A DNA stretch of 64,000 nucleotides from Terfezia claveryi (taxonomy: Eukaryota > Ascomycota > Pezizomycetes > Pezizales > Pezizaceae), in contig WHUX01000116.1 in the NCBI GenBank assembly GCA_015179025.1, forward strand, positions 105,283 through 169,282, read 5' to 3'. Under the pieces are notes generated by a model. That model was not told the DNA's origin. It saw only the letters and a program-made list of their open reading frames with translations, and did no database searches. Positions 41,409-52,427 of the stretch are shown here, piece after piece; the first letter of the stretch is position 1; each line of letters begins with the position of its first letter. A program made the position numbers and the translations under genes.

Positions 41409-42148
41409 TAGTGTGCGCACCGAGGCGATTTTTCCCCGCGCCGCCTCGCCAAGACTCGCGCCGACGGCCGAGTTTTGCCCAAGCCTCCAACTCGGCGAGT
41501 CGGCTATATGTCGCTCTGAATTACTCGGGCCAGCGCCGAGTAGCCGACTACTCGCCAAGCCTTAGTGTCATCTACTGACGCATATTGCTCGACTGGAGGA
41601 CCAGTTTCTCATATAATTCGGTTCAAATTTAACTGAACACACCACGGATTGCTTGGATTAAAGCGATTCGTTTTATGAGAATCAGAGTGTGCAGAAATTG
41701 ATGAGGTAACAACGAATGTAATTCACATTAGCACGCAAGGCAGGGTAAGATTATACAGGAGAACGACGAGGGAATGGACAGAAGGTTAGCCACTAGTAGA
41801 ACGCAGTTGAGAAATGGCGGTAAGGATTGAGCGGGAAGGAAAAGTTCAAGTCCGTGACAGGAGGAGGAATCCGTGACAGGCGGGGCAATCCGTGACAGGA
41901 GGACGGATCCGTGACAGGAGAACGGATCCGTGACAGGAGGAGCGATCCATGACAGATAATGGAGAAAACACGAAACCAAGACCGAGGTGAAACATAGGTG
42001 ACTAATTCTTAGCGAGGACTTGGTCGATCACCGAGTAGTCGCCGAGTTGGCGGCGAGTTGGCTTCGGAAGAATGGGCGTCAGTGCGAGTCGGTACCGAGT
42101 AGGAAAAATAGTAGTAGAACTCGCCTCAACTCGAGCCGATGCACACTA
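41409..42148. mobile_element. 740-bp hAT-like MITE
   Basis: The element starts TAGTGTGCGCACCGAGG and ends with the inverse of TAGTGTGCATCGG. Flanks are CTGATAAG (41,401-41,408) and TTGATAAG (42,149-42,156), an 8-bp duplication with one change, the hAT target size. The TAGTG start fits the hAT YARNG rule. Repeated ACTCGGCGAGT-like words crowd both subterminal regions, as expected for transposase binding sites. There is no coding region. Confidence 0.75.
41846..41956 (+). repeat. ~20-bp tandem repeat (ATCCGTGACAGGAGG)
   Basis: Six imperfect units of GATCCGTGACAGGAGGA-type sequence lie inside the hAT-like MITE. Confidence 0.75.
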
Positions 42149-42474
42149 TTGATAAGAAATACAATATTCAATAAAATCAATATGAATGTGAATATCATAG
42201 CCATCAAGTATAAGAAATCGGTATTGCTGTGCTAAGACCAATTGGTCTTTAGTAATATTATTAAGATACTTTAACCATACAATACATAAAAAGCTATTAT
42301 TCCATCTAGTTTTACTATAAGTAAACTTCCAATCCTTGCAGATATCAATCAATAAACCCAAGTACTGATACTACCTCATATAATATGCTACACCCTTATT
42401 AATAATTAGCAGAAAAAGTACTCTTCTATATCCAGAGATTGTCTTCACTACTGTAATTAAATCTTATATACTAC

Positions 42475-44055
42475 TATCCATCTTCAGGATGTCGATCACC
42501 ACTGGGATGTGGATCACCCAGCTATTTATACATTTTTGACGATTTCCAGCTCTATATACAACGAAATAGACCCAGATTCTGGAATCGTATTTGAGATATA
42601 TAGTACTTTGCAAAATAAAGTCTTGCAGGTCCAAGTTGCACTACAGCTTAAATAATGCTAAGAGAAATACTGAGAATTACTGGGCTGGTTTAGTCATAAG
42701 ATATATGAATAGATGATGGTGGAGAAGGTTTCAATAATCAGAAATTACTGTTCCCACTTAGTACTTGTGGTTTATACTCACTATATATGCAATTTCATAT
42801 AATATACCCATACAGAAGGGTCGGTCCGTAATGGTACCTTCGCCAGAGATGCAAATAAAGGTATTTCTTATCGTAGCTCAACCAAACCAGACCCAGATCA
42901 ATCGCCCAATAGCTCAAATAAATACACATAGCTAAATAGAACAGATGAGCTTGTTTCAGTAACTAAATATATATTTTAGGTAGATAGAGATTGACATATA
43001 CTAAGACTTTATATTTCTTCCTAAAAAGGCTATGACACTAAGCTACATTAATTTAGGCTAAATCATATGTGCAATAGGTTCAAAAGATTGCCCTTCATAT
43101 ATTAATGCTTTTAAGATATTAAATACCTAATCCTATACTTACTTGAAAGTGGTATCCTAAAATCTACCACCTATTGGCCTATTTTCGAGAAAGGCCTTTA
43201 CAAAATGACTTTACTTTAGTTAAGTCAAAGCTACTATATAGCATGTATACAAGTGTCTAGTCTCTACAAGCATTCATATAAGCTAGTATTTGCTTAATTT
43301 AGGCTTGGTTTCATTAATTTATAATGTAGATATATTTTATGTGCCCTCCCATTGAATTGCTTATTAGTGATATATCCTCACTCAATTTTTAACAGATATT
43401 ATGTATAGAGTACTAATTGACAGGCCTACCTATTGGTATACTTTTGTACCATTAGGTATTTGATTTGGACCTCGTTTGATTGAATTATAATAGTGAATAT
43501 ATTCTATTCACCTTCTCTAGGCCTTCGTTTGGGGGTATGACGTTGCCCGGTTCTACTCAGATATCCTGTATAAGCTACTTGAGAGTATTTCCCTACCTAT
43601 GTGCTTGCTTTTGACCTATCTGGTTTTCGAATTAGGCCTGATTTGGTTGAGCTACAACAAAAAGTAGCTTCATTTGCATTCCCAGCTAAGCTACCATTTC
43701 GGACCGATCCTTCTGTATGGGCATATTATATGAAATTGCATATATCGTCAGCGCAAACCACAAGTACTAAGTGGAAACAGTAATTTCTAATCATTGAAAC
43801 TTTCTCCACCATTATCTATTTATATATCTTATGGCTAAATCTACCTGGTAATCCCTGGTATTTCTTTCAATATCATTTAAGCTGTAGTATACCTTGGGCC
43901 TGCGATACTTTATTTTGCAAAGTACTATATATCTCAAATACAATCCCAGAATCTAGGCTTATTTCATTATATATAGAGCTCGAAATCATTGAAAATGCAT
44001 AAATAGCTGGGTAATCTACATCCTAGTAGTGATCGGCATTCTGAAGATGGATGGT
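42475..44055. mobile_element. AT-rich element with ~430-bp terminal inverted repeats
   Basis: Bases 42,475-42,905 are the diverged inverse of about 43,630-44,055. Matching words are CCATCTTCAG, CAGCTATTTAT, AGATTCTGG, TTTGAGATATATAGTACTTT, CTTAGTACTTGTGGTTT, CAGAAGGGTCGGTCCG and GTAGCTCAACCAAA. The 725-bp centre has no supported ORF. The outer borders carry further weak symmetry, so no exact target duplication is claimed. Confidence 0.65.
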
Positions 44056-44194
44056 ATTAGTTACCATCTTTCCAGTTATACCACATTCCCACCATTGGTA
44101 TATTACTTTTGCCTTGTCGGATATTCCATATCGAAATTCTTTTTTATCTATATTGTAAGTATTTCCCTCGGTTATGTCACAACCATATGCTCAG

Positions 44195-44292
44195 TTGTCT
44201 TTGTTATTACCTGCGATTACAGGTGATGTATTATTATCATTGTTGTCTTTGTTATCAACTGCGATTGCAGGTGATGGATTATCATTACCTTG
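44195..44292 (+). repeat. two ~50-bp direct repeats with GATTRCAGGTGATG
   Basis: TTGTCTTTGTTATYA and CTGCGATTRCAGGTGATG recur with a spacing of about 50 bp. The CCTGCGAT..CAGGTGA word resembles the palindrome in the LTRs of gypsy element B. Confidence 0.55.
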
Positions 44293-44919
44293 CTTAGCTT
44301 CCGAGATAGGAATCTTGGGAAGCTTATTCCTTCTATTGCTCTGGCCTGGAATTATAAATATTTATAGACCTTATCCCTCGTACTGTCATTGGATCCCTAT
44401 CCAACGTCTTGTATCCTAATACAGACTTTGCCTCTTTCTACAAAGGTGTACTCCCTTGTACTCCCCTCTTGTTTAACCTCATCCCATAAACAACTCTATA
44501 GTATAGCTGCCTCCCTTAATACATACAGTAACTGCCTCTACATATCTCATATTTCTTGCCCTCTGCCTCTCTTGCCTCTTGCCCTTGCCCCCCATTTCAG
44601 CCTTCCCCTAGTTATATACATAGAATTCCTATGTGTGTCTTACTCTTGCCTTTCTCTAGATTACATATGTAGTACTCCTATAAATATAATTCCCTCTTGC
44701 CACTGCCCTAGTGTACCCCTTGGTCGCCTTGTTCCTAGAGCCTATATTATACTATGTTGGATCACTCTAATCAATTGGTATGTTCAATGTCTACCTAAGA
44801 CACCACTCTCGTACTCACAGTCAGATTTTGGGCCTGGTATGCCCTACCCATCTCTATAAACTAGGCTGACTTTGGCAGCTATAGCCAGACCATTATCAAT
44901 ATCTACCTTATTGCAAATT

Positions 44920-47009
44920 CATTAGGTTAATGGCTGAAATCAGCCATACATAAAAGACAACAGAAACAGATTATGGCTAATGACAAAGTCATAAAACTTA
45001 TCGAAGACCTTTTCTCATGCTAGGCCGACCTCGCCTCTTGCCAAAATAACCTCACAACTACTCAGAATGATTTAGTTAATAATGGAAGAACCATCCAGAC
45101 CCTAAATAGGGCCCTGGACACAATCAGATTCCAAATAGCCCCAGTACCCTAAGTATTCCAAGAACCTAAAACCCAAAATCTCCCTACCCCACCAAAGTTT
45201 AATGGCGATAGAACTTGCTTAAAAGCCTTGAAAAATTCTATTAAGATCAAATTGAATGGGGATGCTGCAAAGTTCCCTACTATTCAGTACCGATTAACCT
45301 ATGTATACAACCTACTGGAGGGCATAGCTTTAGACCAGGTCCAACCCTATGTACCCGATGACTACTTCAACCTTCCTGACATTACTACTTTACTCATAAT
45401 CCTCAACCGTACTTTTGGAGACCCAGATCCCATAGGAATAGCAACTCATACTCTCCGAGAACTAAGACAGAGAGGATATAACCTCTCAGCATATGTGGCT
45501 AAGTTCTTAAGGTTGGCAGTATAGGTGGATTAGAATGATCAGGTGAAGTGAGAACAATTTGAGGAAGGCCTCAATATTGAGCTCAAAAAGGCCCTTCTGC
45601 AATCTCCAGATATTAAGACTCTTAATGAATACATTGATTAGGTATTAAAGATGGAGCAAAAATTGGCTAGGTTGAGAGCTCAAACCAGCGCCTCCAGTAC
45701 CTATCAGCCTGTGAGAGTACAGCACCCCCAGAGCTAAATACAGCAACCACGACATTAGAACCCAAGCCTTCAGACCCAAGCTATAGCCAATAAGCCAGCC
45801 TACCCATCCCTTATGGCTGGTGGTACCACCTCCATGGATTTATTATCAGGAAGGCCCCACCTAACATAAAAAGAGAGGGAACGTTATCGCAACAATGGGT
45901 TGTATATCGCCTATAGGAAAGGAGATCACTTCATTGCAATATGTCTACTCCACAAGAACCACTCTCTAGCTATCTATGTAATTGACACCCCAGTACTCAG
46001 GATCGTGGAGGTTGACGAGTCAGGAAAAGCCCTGTCCCTTGCCTAGTTACTGACACTAGCAAGAGACCTGCCCTAGGCCATCTATCTTTATCTTTATCTG
46101 CATTTTTTGTTTCCTCTACTTCTGTTAACGAATCTTGTTTATTCAGTAAGAACTTTATTGTATCTATCTCCCTCAGAATCATTGATAGAACAATCAATAC
46201 ATCAGTACTTATAGATTGCAAAGCTTCAGGAATTGCATTCATTAACCTGGCCTTTGTTAGTAAATTCTCCATACCTACGTCCAAGCTTAGAACCTCCTAT
46301 GTTTTAGATATCATCGATAGTCAACCCATCTTATCCAGAGATATCACTAATATTATGTGCATGCCTGCCTAGGTTAGGGATTACTTTAAGGCAAACCTTC
46401 TAATATTCATAACAAAGCTCAAGTATCTAATTGTCCTTAGGATCCCCTGGCTTAGAATGTATGATTTATTTAGCTTTAGCTCTTATACATTATGCTTCAA
46501 TAGTCCTTATTGCAAAAAATATTGTGGGAATCTGAAAGCTACCATTACTGAGCTATGTGCCTTGCCACCTCTAATAACCCACCCAACCCAAGTAGTACAC
46601 CCCCCCGCACTCATCGATTCCAATTTCCCTATTTCCCCCATTTTCCCCTTTTGACCCCAGTTTTCCCTGTTACCTCTGTCTCCCTTGTACCCCCTATGCC
46701 CCTAGGTTCCTAAAAACCTCTGAATGATAGCTTCATCGGGGCAGGGGCTTTCACTTACCTCACTATGAGGCACAAGCTGAAGACTCAGCCCTGTCCATAC
46801 ATAAGGTAAATTTGGAGATTAATAAGATACAGTCAAAAGAGGAGTAAAAGTTCATGATCCCAAATGAATACCACGAATTCATCAACCTGTTCTCGAAAAA
46901 AGCTACAGAAAAACTCGCACTCTACCCACCATATGGCCCTATGATTCCACTGATTAAGGGTAAGACCCTCCCCTATAGGCCCCTCTACAGAATGACCTAG
47001 TTAGAGCTG
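44920..47009 (+). pseudogene. Gypsy element A (decayed), gag-protease-5' pol part
   Basis: This is a Ty3/gypsy retrotransposon remnant. A gag capsid region is recognisable (45,228-45,536: KLNGDAAKFPTIQYRLTYVY.., DQVQPYVPDDY, RTFGDPDPIG, LSAYVAKFLRLAV), and its order matches gag of element B. A protease-like stretch follows at 46,134-46,330 (SVLIDCKASGIAFINLAF). The start of the RT region precedes the break (YPPYGPMIPLIKGKTL.., PLYRMT). Stops are mostly TAG or TAA where Gln or Trp is expected. The element is cut at 47,009 by element B and resumes at 53,031. Confidence 0.75.
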
Positions 47010-47014
47010 TAAGT

Positions 47015-47497
47015 GTAACAGCGTAAGTCGTTGGCTGTGGCTATAACTAAAGACGTGACTCCAAGAGCGCACGAAGATGAGACTAGAACTGTAGATTGAA
47101 GTATCAAGACAAAAGGCAGAGTCTGTATTACCAAGGTTATAATACAAGACGTTGCATAAGGAACAAGAACAAGAAACGACAATTACGGCTTCCTATATAC
47201 ACGATTGCCGTGGCCAAAGGAGTGGCGCCCGACTAACTTGACGTCACCTGCGATCGCAGGTGAGACTCCGCGATCCACCTTTCTAATCCCTTCTAGTATT
47301 AAGACACTCCGAACAAGTCTGTTCGGGTGTCAAATACCACGCTGACACTCAAATCGTCACCTGCGATCACAGGTGATACTCCGCGATCCACCTCTCTAAT
47401 CCCTTCTAGTATTAAGACACTTCGAACAAGTCTGTTCGGGTGTCAAATACCACGCTGACACTCGAACAAGCCTCGCAAGTAAATTAACGCCGTGACA
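47015..47497 (-). repeat. 3' LTR of element B
   Basis: The 483-bp LTR has TG..CA ends. It holds two copies of a 113-bp repeat, whereas the partner LTR holds three, which accounts for almost all of the length difference. Confidence 0.92.
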
Positions 47498-47531
47498 ATA
47501 TCCCCTCCTTACGGCCTAAGTCCCTTGAGGC

Positions 47532-48839
47532 TTAGTCTTCGTCTTCCGGCAATGGTCCTGGTTTGCTCGGATTTCGCATGTAGAAGTCATCAATAGCCTT
47601 GAGTTTGTTGATGTTTATTGCCGGTTCCCAGTCTGGTCTTTCAAACCCTACCCATTTCACTAAGTACTCTAATTTCTTCCTCCGAAGACGAGAATTCAAG
47701 ATTTCTTCTACATGCCACTCTTCCTCATTATCAACTATCACTGGTGGAGGTGGTGGGTTGTATTGCCCAAGTAGGGGATTATTATTTGCCGCGTCGAGAA
47801 GTGAAACATGCTGGACTCGATGATAATGCACACTAGCGGGGAAGTCGAGTTCATATGCATAGGGGGATATGACCTTTGTGATCTTGTAGGGGCCAATCCA
47901 TTTATGGTCGAGCTTTCTGCTTGGCCGTTGTGTTGTAATGTGCTGGCTATTAAACCAAACCAGATCTCCCTCCTTGAATACTGGAGCATTATCTCGTCCT
48001 TTGTCTGCTTGCTCCTGTTGCCATGTCTGCGCCCTAGCCATCTCGTTTTGTAAGTGTTCCGTTATTTCCTTGATCTTCCTGGCCACCTCTATAGCACTCC
48101 GCTCATCAGGTCGTATGGGGTTTTTCTCGAAATCAAATTGCCACAGTGGGTCATAACCATAATTCGCAAAGAAGGGAGATAACCCAGTTGTTTCAGAAGC
48201 TTGATTATTAGCTGCAAACTCGGCGAGATGCAACCAGTTCTCCCAGTCATCCTGCAAATAATTAACATAAACCCGTAAATATTGTTCTAGAGTGGCATTG
48301 ACTCGTTCGGTCTGGCTGTCAGTTTGAGGATGAAACGGTGTGGACAGGAGAGATTGAATCTTAAGCACTTGACAGAGAGCTTTCCAAAAGTGAGAGATGA
48401 ATTGAGATCCACGGTCTGATACAATTGTTCTAGGAAGACCATGGAGGCGGAAGATATGCCAAGCATATAGATCTGCTAATTGCTCTGCAGTAGTGGTATC
48501 ATGACAGGGAATAAAGTGCCGCATTTTAGTTAGTCGACATACTACTACCAAAATTGCGTTGTATCCATTTGACCAGGGTAGCCCAATAATGAAATCCATG
48601 GAGATATCTTGCCAAGCACCTTGGGGAATTGCAAGTGGTCGAAGAATGCCGTATGGGGCATGTCGTGTCGTTCGAGCACATTGACAGGGGTGACAGTTGT
48701 GTACATACTGATCAACATCCTTATGCATTTTTGGCCAATAATATTGCCGCGAGATGAGCTCAAGTGTCTTGGATCGCCCTGGATGCCCCGCTGCTGGGAT
48801 ATCGTGATGGTCCTGGATTAGACGTAACTTTAGAGGCAT
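47532..48839 (-). CDS. Gypsy B integrase with chromodomain
   Basis: The 435-residue frame begins with the HHCC zinc-binding domain (HDIPAAGHPGRSKT.., CHPCQCAR). The catalytic core follows with Asp (DISMDFIIGLP), Asp (TIVSDRGSQF) and Glu (DSQTERVNATLEQYLR), then a GPY-type region (KWIGPYKITKVIS, SVHYHRVQHVSLL). The C-terminal chromodomain reads EWHVEEILNSRLRRKKLEYL, VKWVGFERPDWEPA and DDFYMRNPSKPGP. Integrase would insert the cDNA, and the chromodomain would direct it to marked chromatin. This is the best-preserved gene of the element. Confidence 0.93.
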   Translation of the reverse strand: MPLKLRLIQDHHDIPAAGHPGRSKTLELISRQYYWPKMHKDVDQYVHNCHPCQCARTTRHAPYGILRPLAIPQGAWQDISMDFIIGLPWSNGYNAILVVVCRLTKMRHFIPCHDTTTAEQLADLYAWHIFRLHGLPRTIVSDRGSQFISHFWKALCQVLKIQSLLSTPFHPQTDSQTERVNATLEQYLRVYVNYLQDDWENWLHLAEFAANNQASETTGLSPFFANYGYDPLWQFDFEKNPIRPDERSAIEVARKIKEITEHLQNEMARAQTWQQEQADKGRDNAPVFKEGDLVWFNSQHITTQRPSRKLDHKWIGPYKITKVISPYAYELDFPASVHYHRVQHVSLLDAANNNPLLGQYNPPPPPVIVDNEEEWHVEEILNSRLRRKKLEYLVKWVGFERPDWEPAININKLKAIDDFYMRNPSKPGPLPEDED

Positions 48840-49270
48840 ATAATTTGGTATATATATCCGCCTACGATATTTTAGCTTTCCATTATCCTCTTCATATTCG
48901 CCTAGTGAGATGTCCTTAGATCGCTTCTCTCCTTATTGCAGCTTAACTAATATCTTCCTTAGCAGTGGATCAACTTCAAAACCTCTATTAAACAAGTCCT
49001 CTAGTCCTAGCTCTTCTACTGTCGCATTGATTGTTAAATTGTGAGGTTTGAGAATGACTTGATTTTGAAACCTTATACATTCATCTCCTTCCTTTGGAAG
49101 GTCTCCTGACCTTCTTGTTAATGCATCTGGTTTTCCTCCTACTTTACCTGGACGGTAAACTATCTTGAAGTTGAAGCGAGAGAGAAATTCTGACTATCGA
49201 GCTTGCCGGCGGTTGAGGAGCTTTGTTGACATAAAGTATTTAAGATTTTTGTGATCTGAGAGTACTTTAA

Positions 49271-49843
49271 TTAGATGGGGGTGGATTCTAATTCAGCTCG
49301 CCATTCTTCGAAGCATCGGATAATAGCCATTAATTCCTTATCATAAATCTCATAGTTGCATTCAGTTGGTGAGTGCTTCTTAGAGAAGTAAGCAACAGTG
49401 TAAAGTATGTTATTATCGTCATATTGCGAAAGAATTCCAGCAGAAACGTAGTCTGATGCATCTGTTTCTACTATAATTTCACGGTCGGGATCAAAATGCT
49501 GGAGAACGGGAGTGGAAGTAAACGCTGTTTTAAGGTTTTGGAATGCCTTCTGGCAATCTTCGCTCCAATACCAGGTTGTATTTTTTTTTGTTAGTTTCAC
49601 GATAGGAGCTACAATCCTGAAGAAGTCTTTGATAAACCGGCGATAAAAATTGGCGAATCCTAGAAAAGCGCGAGCATTATGAAGGTTAATTGGGGATTCC
49701 CAGTCCATTACTGCCTTAACTTTAGCTGGATCCATTTGTATCCCTTCTGCTGAGATAATCATGCCCAGGTAGTGGACTATGGTCTTATGAAATTCACACT
49801 TCTCGGGTTTTAGGTAGAGGCCGGCTTTTTGGAGAGCTTGCAA
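49271..49843 (-). CDS. Gypsy B RT connection and RNase H
   Basis: The 190-residue frame has [20 protein letters not shown] (RT thumb), [17 protein letters not shown] (connection) and the RNase H core [38 protein letters not shown] and [15 protein letters not shown]. RNase H would remove the RNA strand after first-strand cDNA synthesis. The frame ends inside RNase H, and the remainder is read in another frame towards 49,150. Confidence 0.85.
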   Translation of the reverse strand: MQALQKAGLYLKPEKCEFHKTIVHYLGMIISAEGIQMDPAKVKAVMDWESPINLHNARAFLGFANFYRRFIKDFFRIVAPIVKLTKKNTTWYWSEDCQKAFQNLKTAFTSTPVLQHFDPDREIIVETDASDYVSAGILSQYDDNNILYTVAYFSKKHSPTECNYEIYDKELMAIIRCFEEWRAELESTPI

Positions 49844-49860
49844 TACCTTGGTAAATGTGT

Positions 49861-50748
49861 TCAGTGTTCTTCAAGGGTATCGCTATATATTAAAATATCA
49901 TCAAGATAAGCCGTACAGAAATTGTCAAGGAAGGGATGGAGAATATTATTAATAAAATGTTGGAAGCTGGCAGGAGCATTTGTGAGGCTGAAAGGCATAA
50001 CTAAGGTCTCGTATAAGCCATAACGAGTTCGGAACACTGTTTTCCATTCCTCTCCTTCCGCCATCTGGATGAGGTTGTAGGCGCTTCTAATGTCAAGAGC
50101 CGTATAGTATCATGCTTTAGAAAGTCTAGTCAAAGTTTCTCGTATAAGGGGTAGTGGGTATTGGTTCTTGATAGTACCATCATTAAGACCACGATAATCC
50201 ACACAAAGACGCAAGGACCCATCCTTCTTTTTAACAAATTAGATGGGTGCACCTGCGGGAGATGAAGAGGCACGAATAAATCCTTTAGACAAGTTTTCTT
50301 CCAGCCATACTTTAAGAGCCTCTAACTCTGGTTTTGATAGGGAGTATAGAGGTCCAAAAGGGGGAGTAAATCCTTCTTTAAGAGGAATTTTATGGTCGTA
50401 AGGTCGATGGGGGGGAAGGATTTCCGCAATAGCCTTTTTAAATAATGGAAGGAATTTGTGGTATTCAGAAGGCACTAGTTCCTTGATCTTATCCTCCTCC
50501 GTCTTAGGTTGTTGTTCAGGATCTTTTAAAGCCATGTTAAGCTCGTAGATAGTTGTCCGGAAGGCTGTTTCCACTTGCTTTGCTTTTTTAACTAGGCGAC
50601 TAAAGGTTGATCCTGCAATAAGGGCAATTCGGGGGTTTTCTGGAACCGGAATTGAGATACTCTTTATGGTCGAGGGTTTTTCACAACAATGGTGGAGGCA
50701 AAAATCAGAGTCGAAAGTAATAGTGTTCTTAGCGAAATGAATATTCAC
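49861..50748 (-). pseudogene. Gypsy B reverse transcriptase with stops
   Basis: Frame 50,748-50,239 ends with the RT entry (PPHRPYDHKIPLKEGFTPPF, GFIRASSSPAGAPI). A TAA follows, then [20 protein letters not shown], a TGA in [14 protein letters not shown], and the open part to 49,861 ([45 protein letters not shown]) with the YLDD active site. The two stops are consistent with CAA-to-TAA and CGA-to-TGA changes. Confidence 0.85.
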
Positions 50749-50906
50749 ATCATGACGTCGTAGCCATGGAAGTCCTAATACTATGGGGTAGTGGCCTAGT
50801 TTGGTAATAAACAGTGGGAGTTCCTCTTGGTGCTAATCAATTATTAGCTTTAGCTTGCTAATGTGTATGATTGTCCCTGACTCGATTGGTCACCCATCAA
50901 TGACTT

Positions 50907-51104
50907 CTAGTGTTCGGGGATTATTGAGTTTATAAAGGGGAGTTGGTGATGGCTTGCAAATTCCTGGTCTATAAATGCATAACCCGTTGCTCCGCAGTCT
51001 ATCAGGGCATGAGTAAGGATTCTAGAACCATTATTGTTTAATTCACAACTAACTACAAGGTTATTCCCATCCAAAAACTCTTCCTCTGAAGACTGCAAAG
51101 ACAA
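50907..51104 (-). CDS. Gypsy B aspartic protease fragment
   Basis: ALIDCGATGYAFIDQEFASH carries the retropepsin active-site loop, here Asp-Cys-Gly rather than the usual Asp-Ser/Thr-Gly. Element A has LIDCKASG at the same place, so the Cys may be a lineage feature. The rest of the protease and linker continue after a stop in the frame at 50,748-50,239 (LHHCCEKPSTIKSISIPV..). Confidence 0.65.
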   Translation of the reverse strand: MSLQSSEEEFLDGNNLVVSCELNNNGSRILTHALIDCGATGYAFIDQEFASHHQLPFINSIIPEH

Positions 51105-51172
51105 ACTGGAAATGCTTAAAGAGTCCAGAAATTTATCCTACCTCAGCTCAGTGCCATCTCTCTGAGGTGAGG

Positions 51173-51499
51173 CTACTCTTTTGCCTGTTCCCTAACTTCT
51201 AGTCCCTTATTTGTAGTTTCCATAACCGTTTCGGCAGCTTGTAGAGTACGTTTTTGTATGTGTAGGCAAGTTCTAACTCCATGTCCCATTCCTCCACAAT
51301 AATAGCACCTCCCTTCAGCCATTCTCTTTGCATTTTCCTCTGGAGATATCTTCTTCCTTCCTGCAGACAAATCCATGGGCCCAAAGTGAGTACCCGTAGC
51401 TGTAGAGGTAGAGGGAGTTTGGACTATTTGGGGGTTAACTGGAGCGGGAGCGGTAGGGCGTAATATCATTCGGGGCGTTAGTCCAACACGATTACGCAT
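51173..51499 (-). CDS. Gypsy B zinc-knuckle (nucleocapsid-like) region
   Basis: RCYYCGGMGHGVRTC is a CCHC zinc knuckle that would bind element RNA. It is preceded by a Pro/Thr-rich linker (PTAPAPVNPQIVQTPSTSTA). The frame follows directly after the gag ORF and stops before the protease, suggesting a broken gag-pol frame. Confidence 0.75.
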   Translation of the reverse strand: MRNRVGLTPRMILRPTAPAPVNPQIVQTPSTSTATGTHFGPMDLSAGRKKISPEENAKRMAEGRCYYCGGMGHGVRTCLHIQKRTLQAAETVMETTNKGLEVREQAKE

Positions 51500-51505
51500 T
51501 TGTGT

Positions 51506-52096
51506 TTATAGCGCGCGGCGATGTGTATTTAGCCTTTGGCAGACTTCCACATACTCGTTAAACTCCGTGGGCTCAGGATGTATGGCAAGGAGATCTTGTT
51601 GTAGTTGGTAGGAAAGTCCGTGCTTTAGAGCTGCCAACTTAGCCGTATTACCCCAACTCGTTTTAGCTGCATATCGTTGGAATTCGGCAAAATAAGCAGC
51701 GAACTCCCTGACCCCCTGAATCATCGTTTGTAGTTTGTACTCTGCGTTGGCTACTCGATTTGGATCGCCGAATGCATTTTCGAGAATGGTAATAAGTACT
51801 GCTAGGTTGGTTAAGTTCACCGTATCGTTTTCAATGTAAGGGGTAACCTGATCTAGGGCATCTTCAGCTAAGGAATTTACTGCTAGTCGAAGTTTTGCTT
51901 GTTTGTCACTATAAGTAACAGCCTTTAGTTGTAGTTGGGTGAGGAAAGGACGCAGCTTATTTCGGTCTTTTCCAGAGAATTTTTCTGGGTTGGGTATCTT
52001 CTCTGAATGACCCCCTCCTTCTCCTGGTTGTAACCGAGCCAAAGTTGCATTGATAGCCCTCATATCTTCCAACTGCGTTCGAAGCTCATTAATCAT
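51506..52096 (-). CDS. gag: Gypsy B gag capsid-like ORF
   Basis: This is the structural Gag protein that would form the virus-like particle. The 196-residue frame starts with a helical segment (MINELRTQLEDMRAINATLA), then the retrotransposon-gag fold: PEKFSGKDRNKLRPFLTQLQ, LAEDALDQVTPYIENDT, ENAFGDPNRVANAEYKL, EFAAYFAEFQRYA, AALKHGLSYQLQQDLL and NEYVEVCQRLN. It stops after HRRAL, and the zinc knuckle continues in the next frame, so a stop or frameshift separates the two. A longer N-terminus may exist upstream (to 52,322). Confidence 0.8.
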   Translation of the reverse strand: MINELRTQLEDMRAINATLARLQPGEGGGHSEKIPNPEKFSGKDRNKLRPFLTQLQLKAVTYSDKQAKLRLAVNSLAEDALDQVTPYIENDTVNLTNLAVLITILENAFGDPNRVANAEYKLQTMIQGVREFAAYFAEFQRYAAKTSWGNTAKLAALKHGLSYQLQQDLLAIHPEPTEFNEYVEVCQRLNTHRRAL

Positions 52097-52427
52097 TGTC
52101 TCTTGAGTAGTTATTTCATCTCGTAACTCTTGAGTGGCTGTGCATAAGGTTGTGTCTTCTTGTTGCCTCGCCGTGATTTGATTCGTTAAGTTCGTTACTT
52201 GGGTTCGTAATCTTACGACATCTTGTCATCGGTCTAGTAGCCCTAGTAGTTGATCTAGTAGGGTAATGGTTTCGTTGAGTATTCCGGTGTAATCCTGGTT
52301 TGCTGAGTTCAACGCAGTTCACAAACGAGGAACTAGGTCGACAATAGCGGCCGGTAATTCAACAACGGGCTGAGTCATTGTTCATAGCTAGGGGTTGCAC
52401 TCAGTGGAGTGGATCGACGCAACGTAG

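Larger units (their letters stand above)
40423..42361 (-). pseudogene. second pogo-like DDE transposase, split by a MITE
   Basis: The minus strand begins in the catalytic core with YRFLILDGYDIHIHIDFIEY (Asp motif) and is broken at 42,148-41,409 by a hAT-like MITE. It resumes with QIVVYYLPSHTTHLLQPLDI and KGNFLPLLVKA, then RLIPSNPRKVLLKLPTY. A Gln/Lys-rich helical tail follows, and the C-terminus ends VYRVTRSRAARS at 40,423. Several TAG stops interrupt the C-terminal part. The frame reads straight across the MITE if the insert and one target copy are ignored. N-terminal HTH domains are missing, and the upstream side borders another TIR element. Confidence 0.75.

Noticed and set aside
44389..44859. 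156-residue hydrophobic ORF as a gene
   Set aside because: It is a leucine/serine/proline-rich frame in pyrimidine-rich DNA with no domain, next to decayed transposons.
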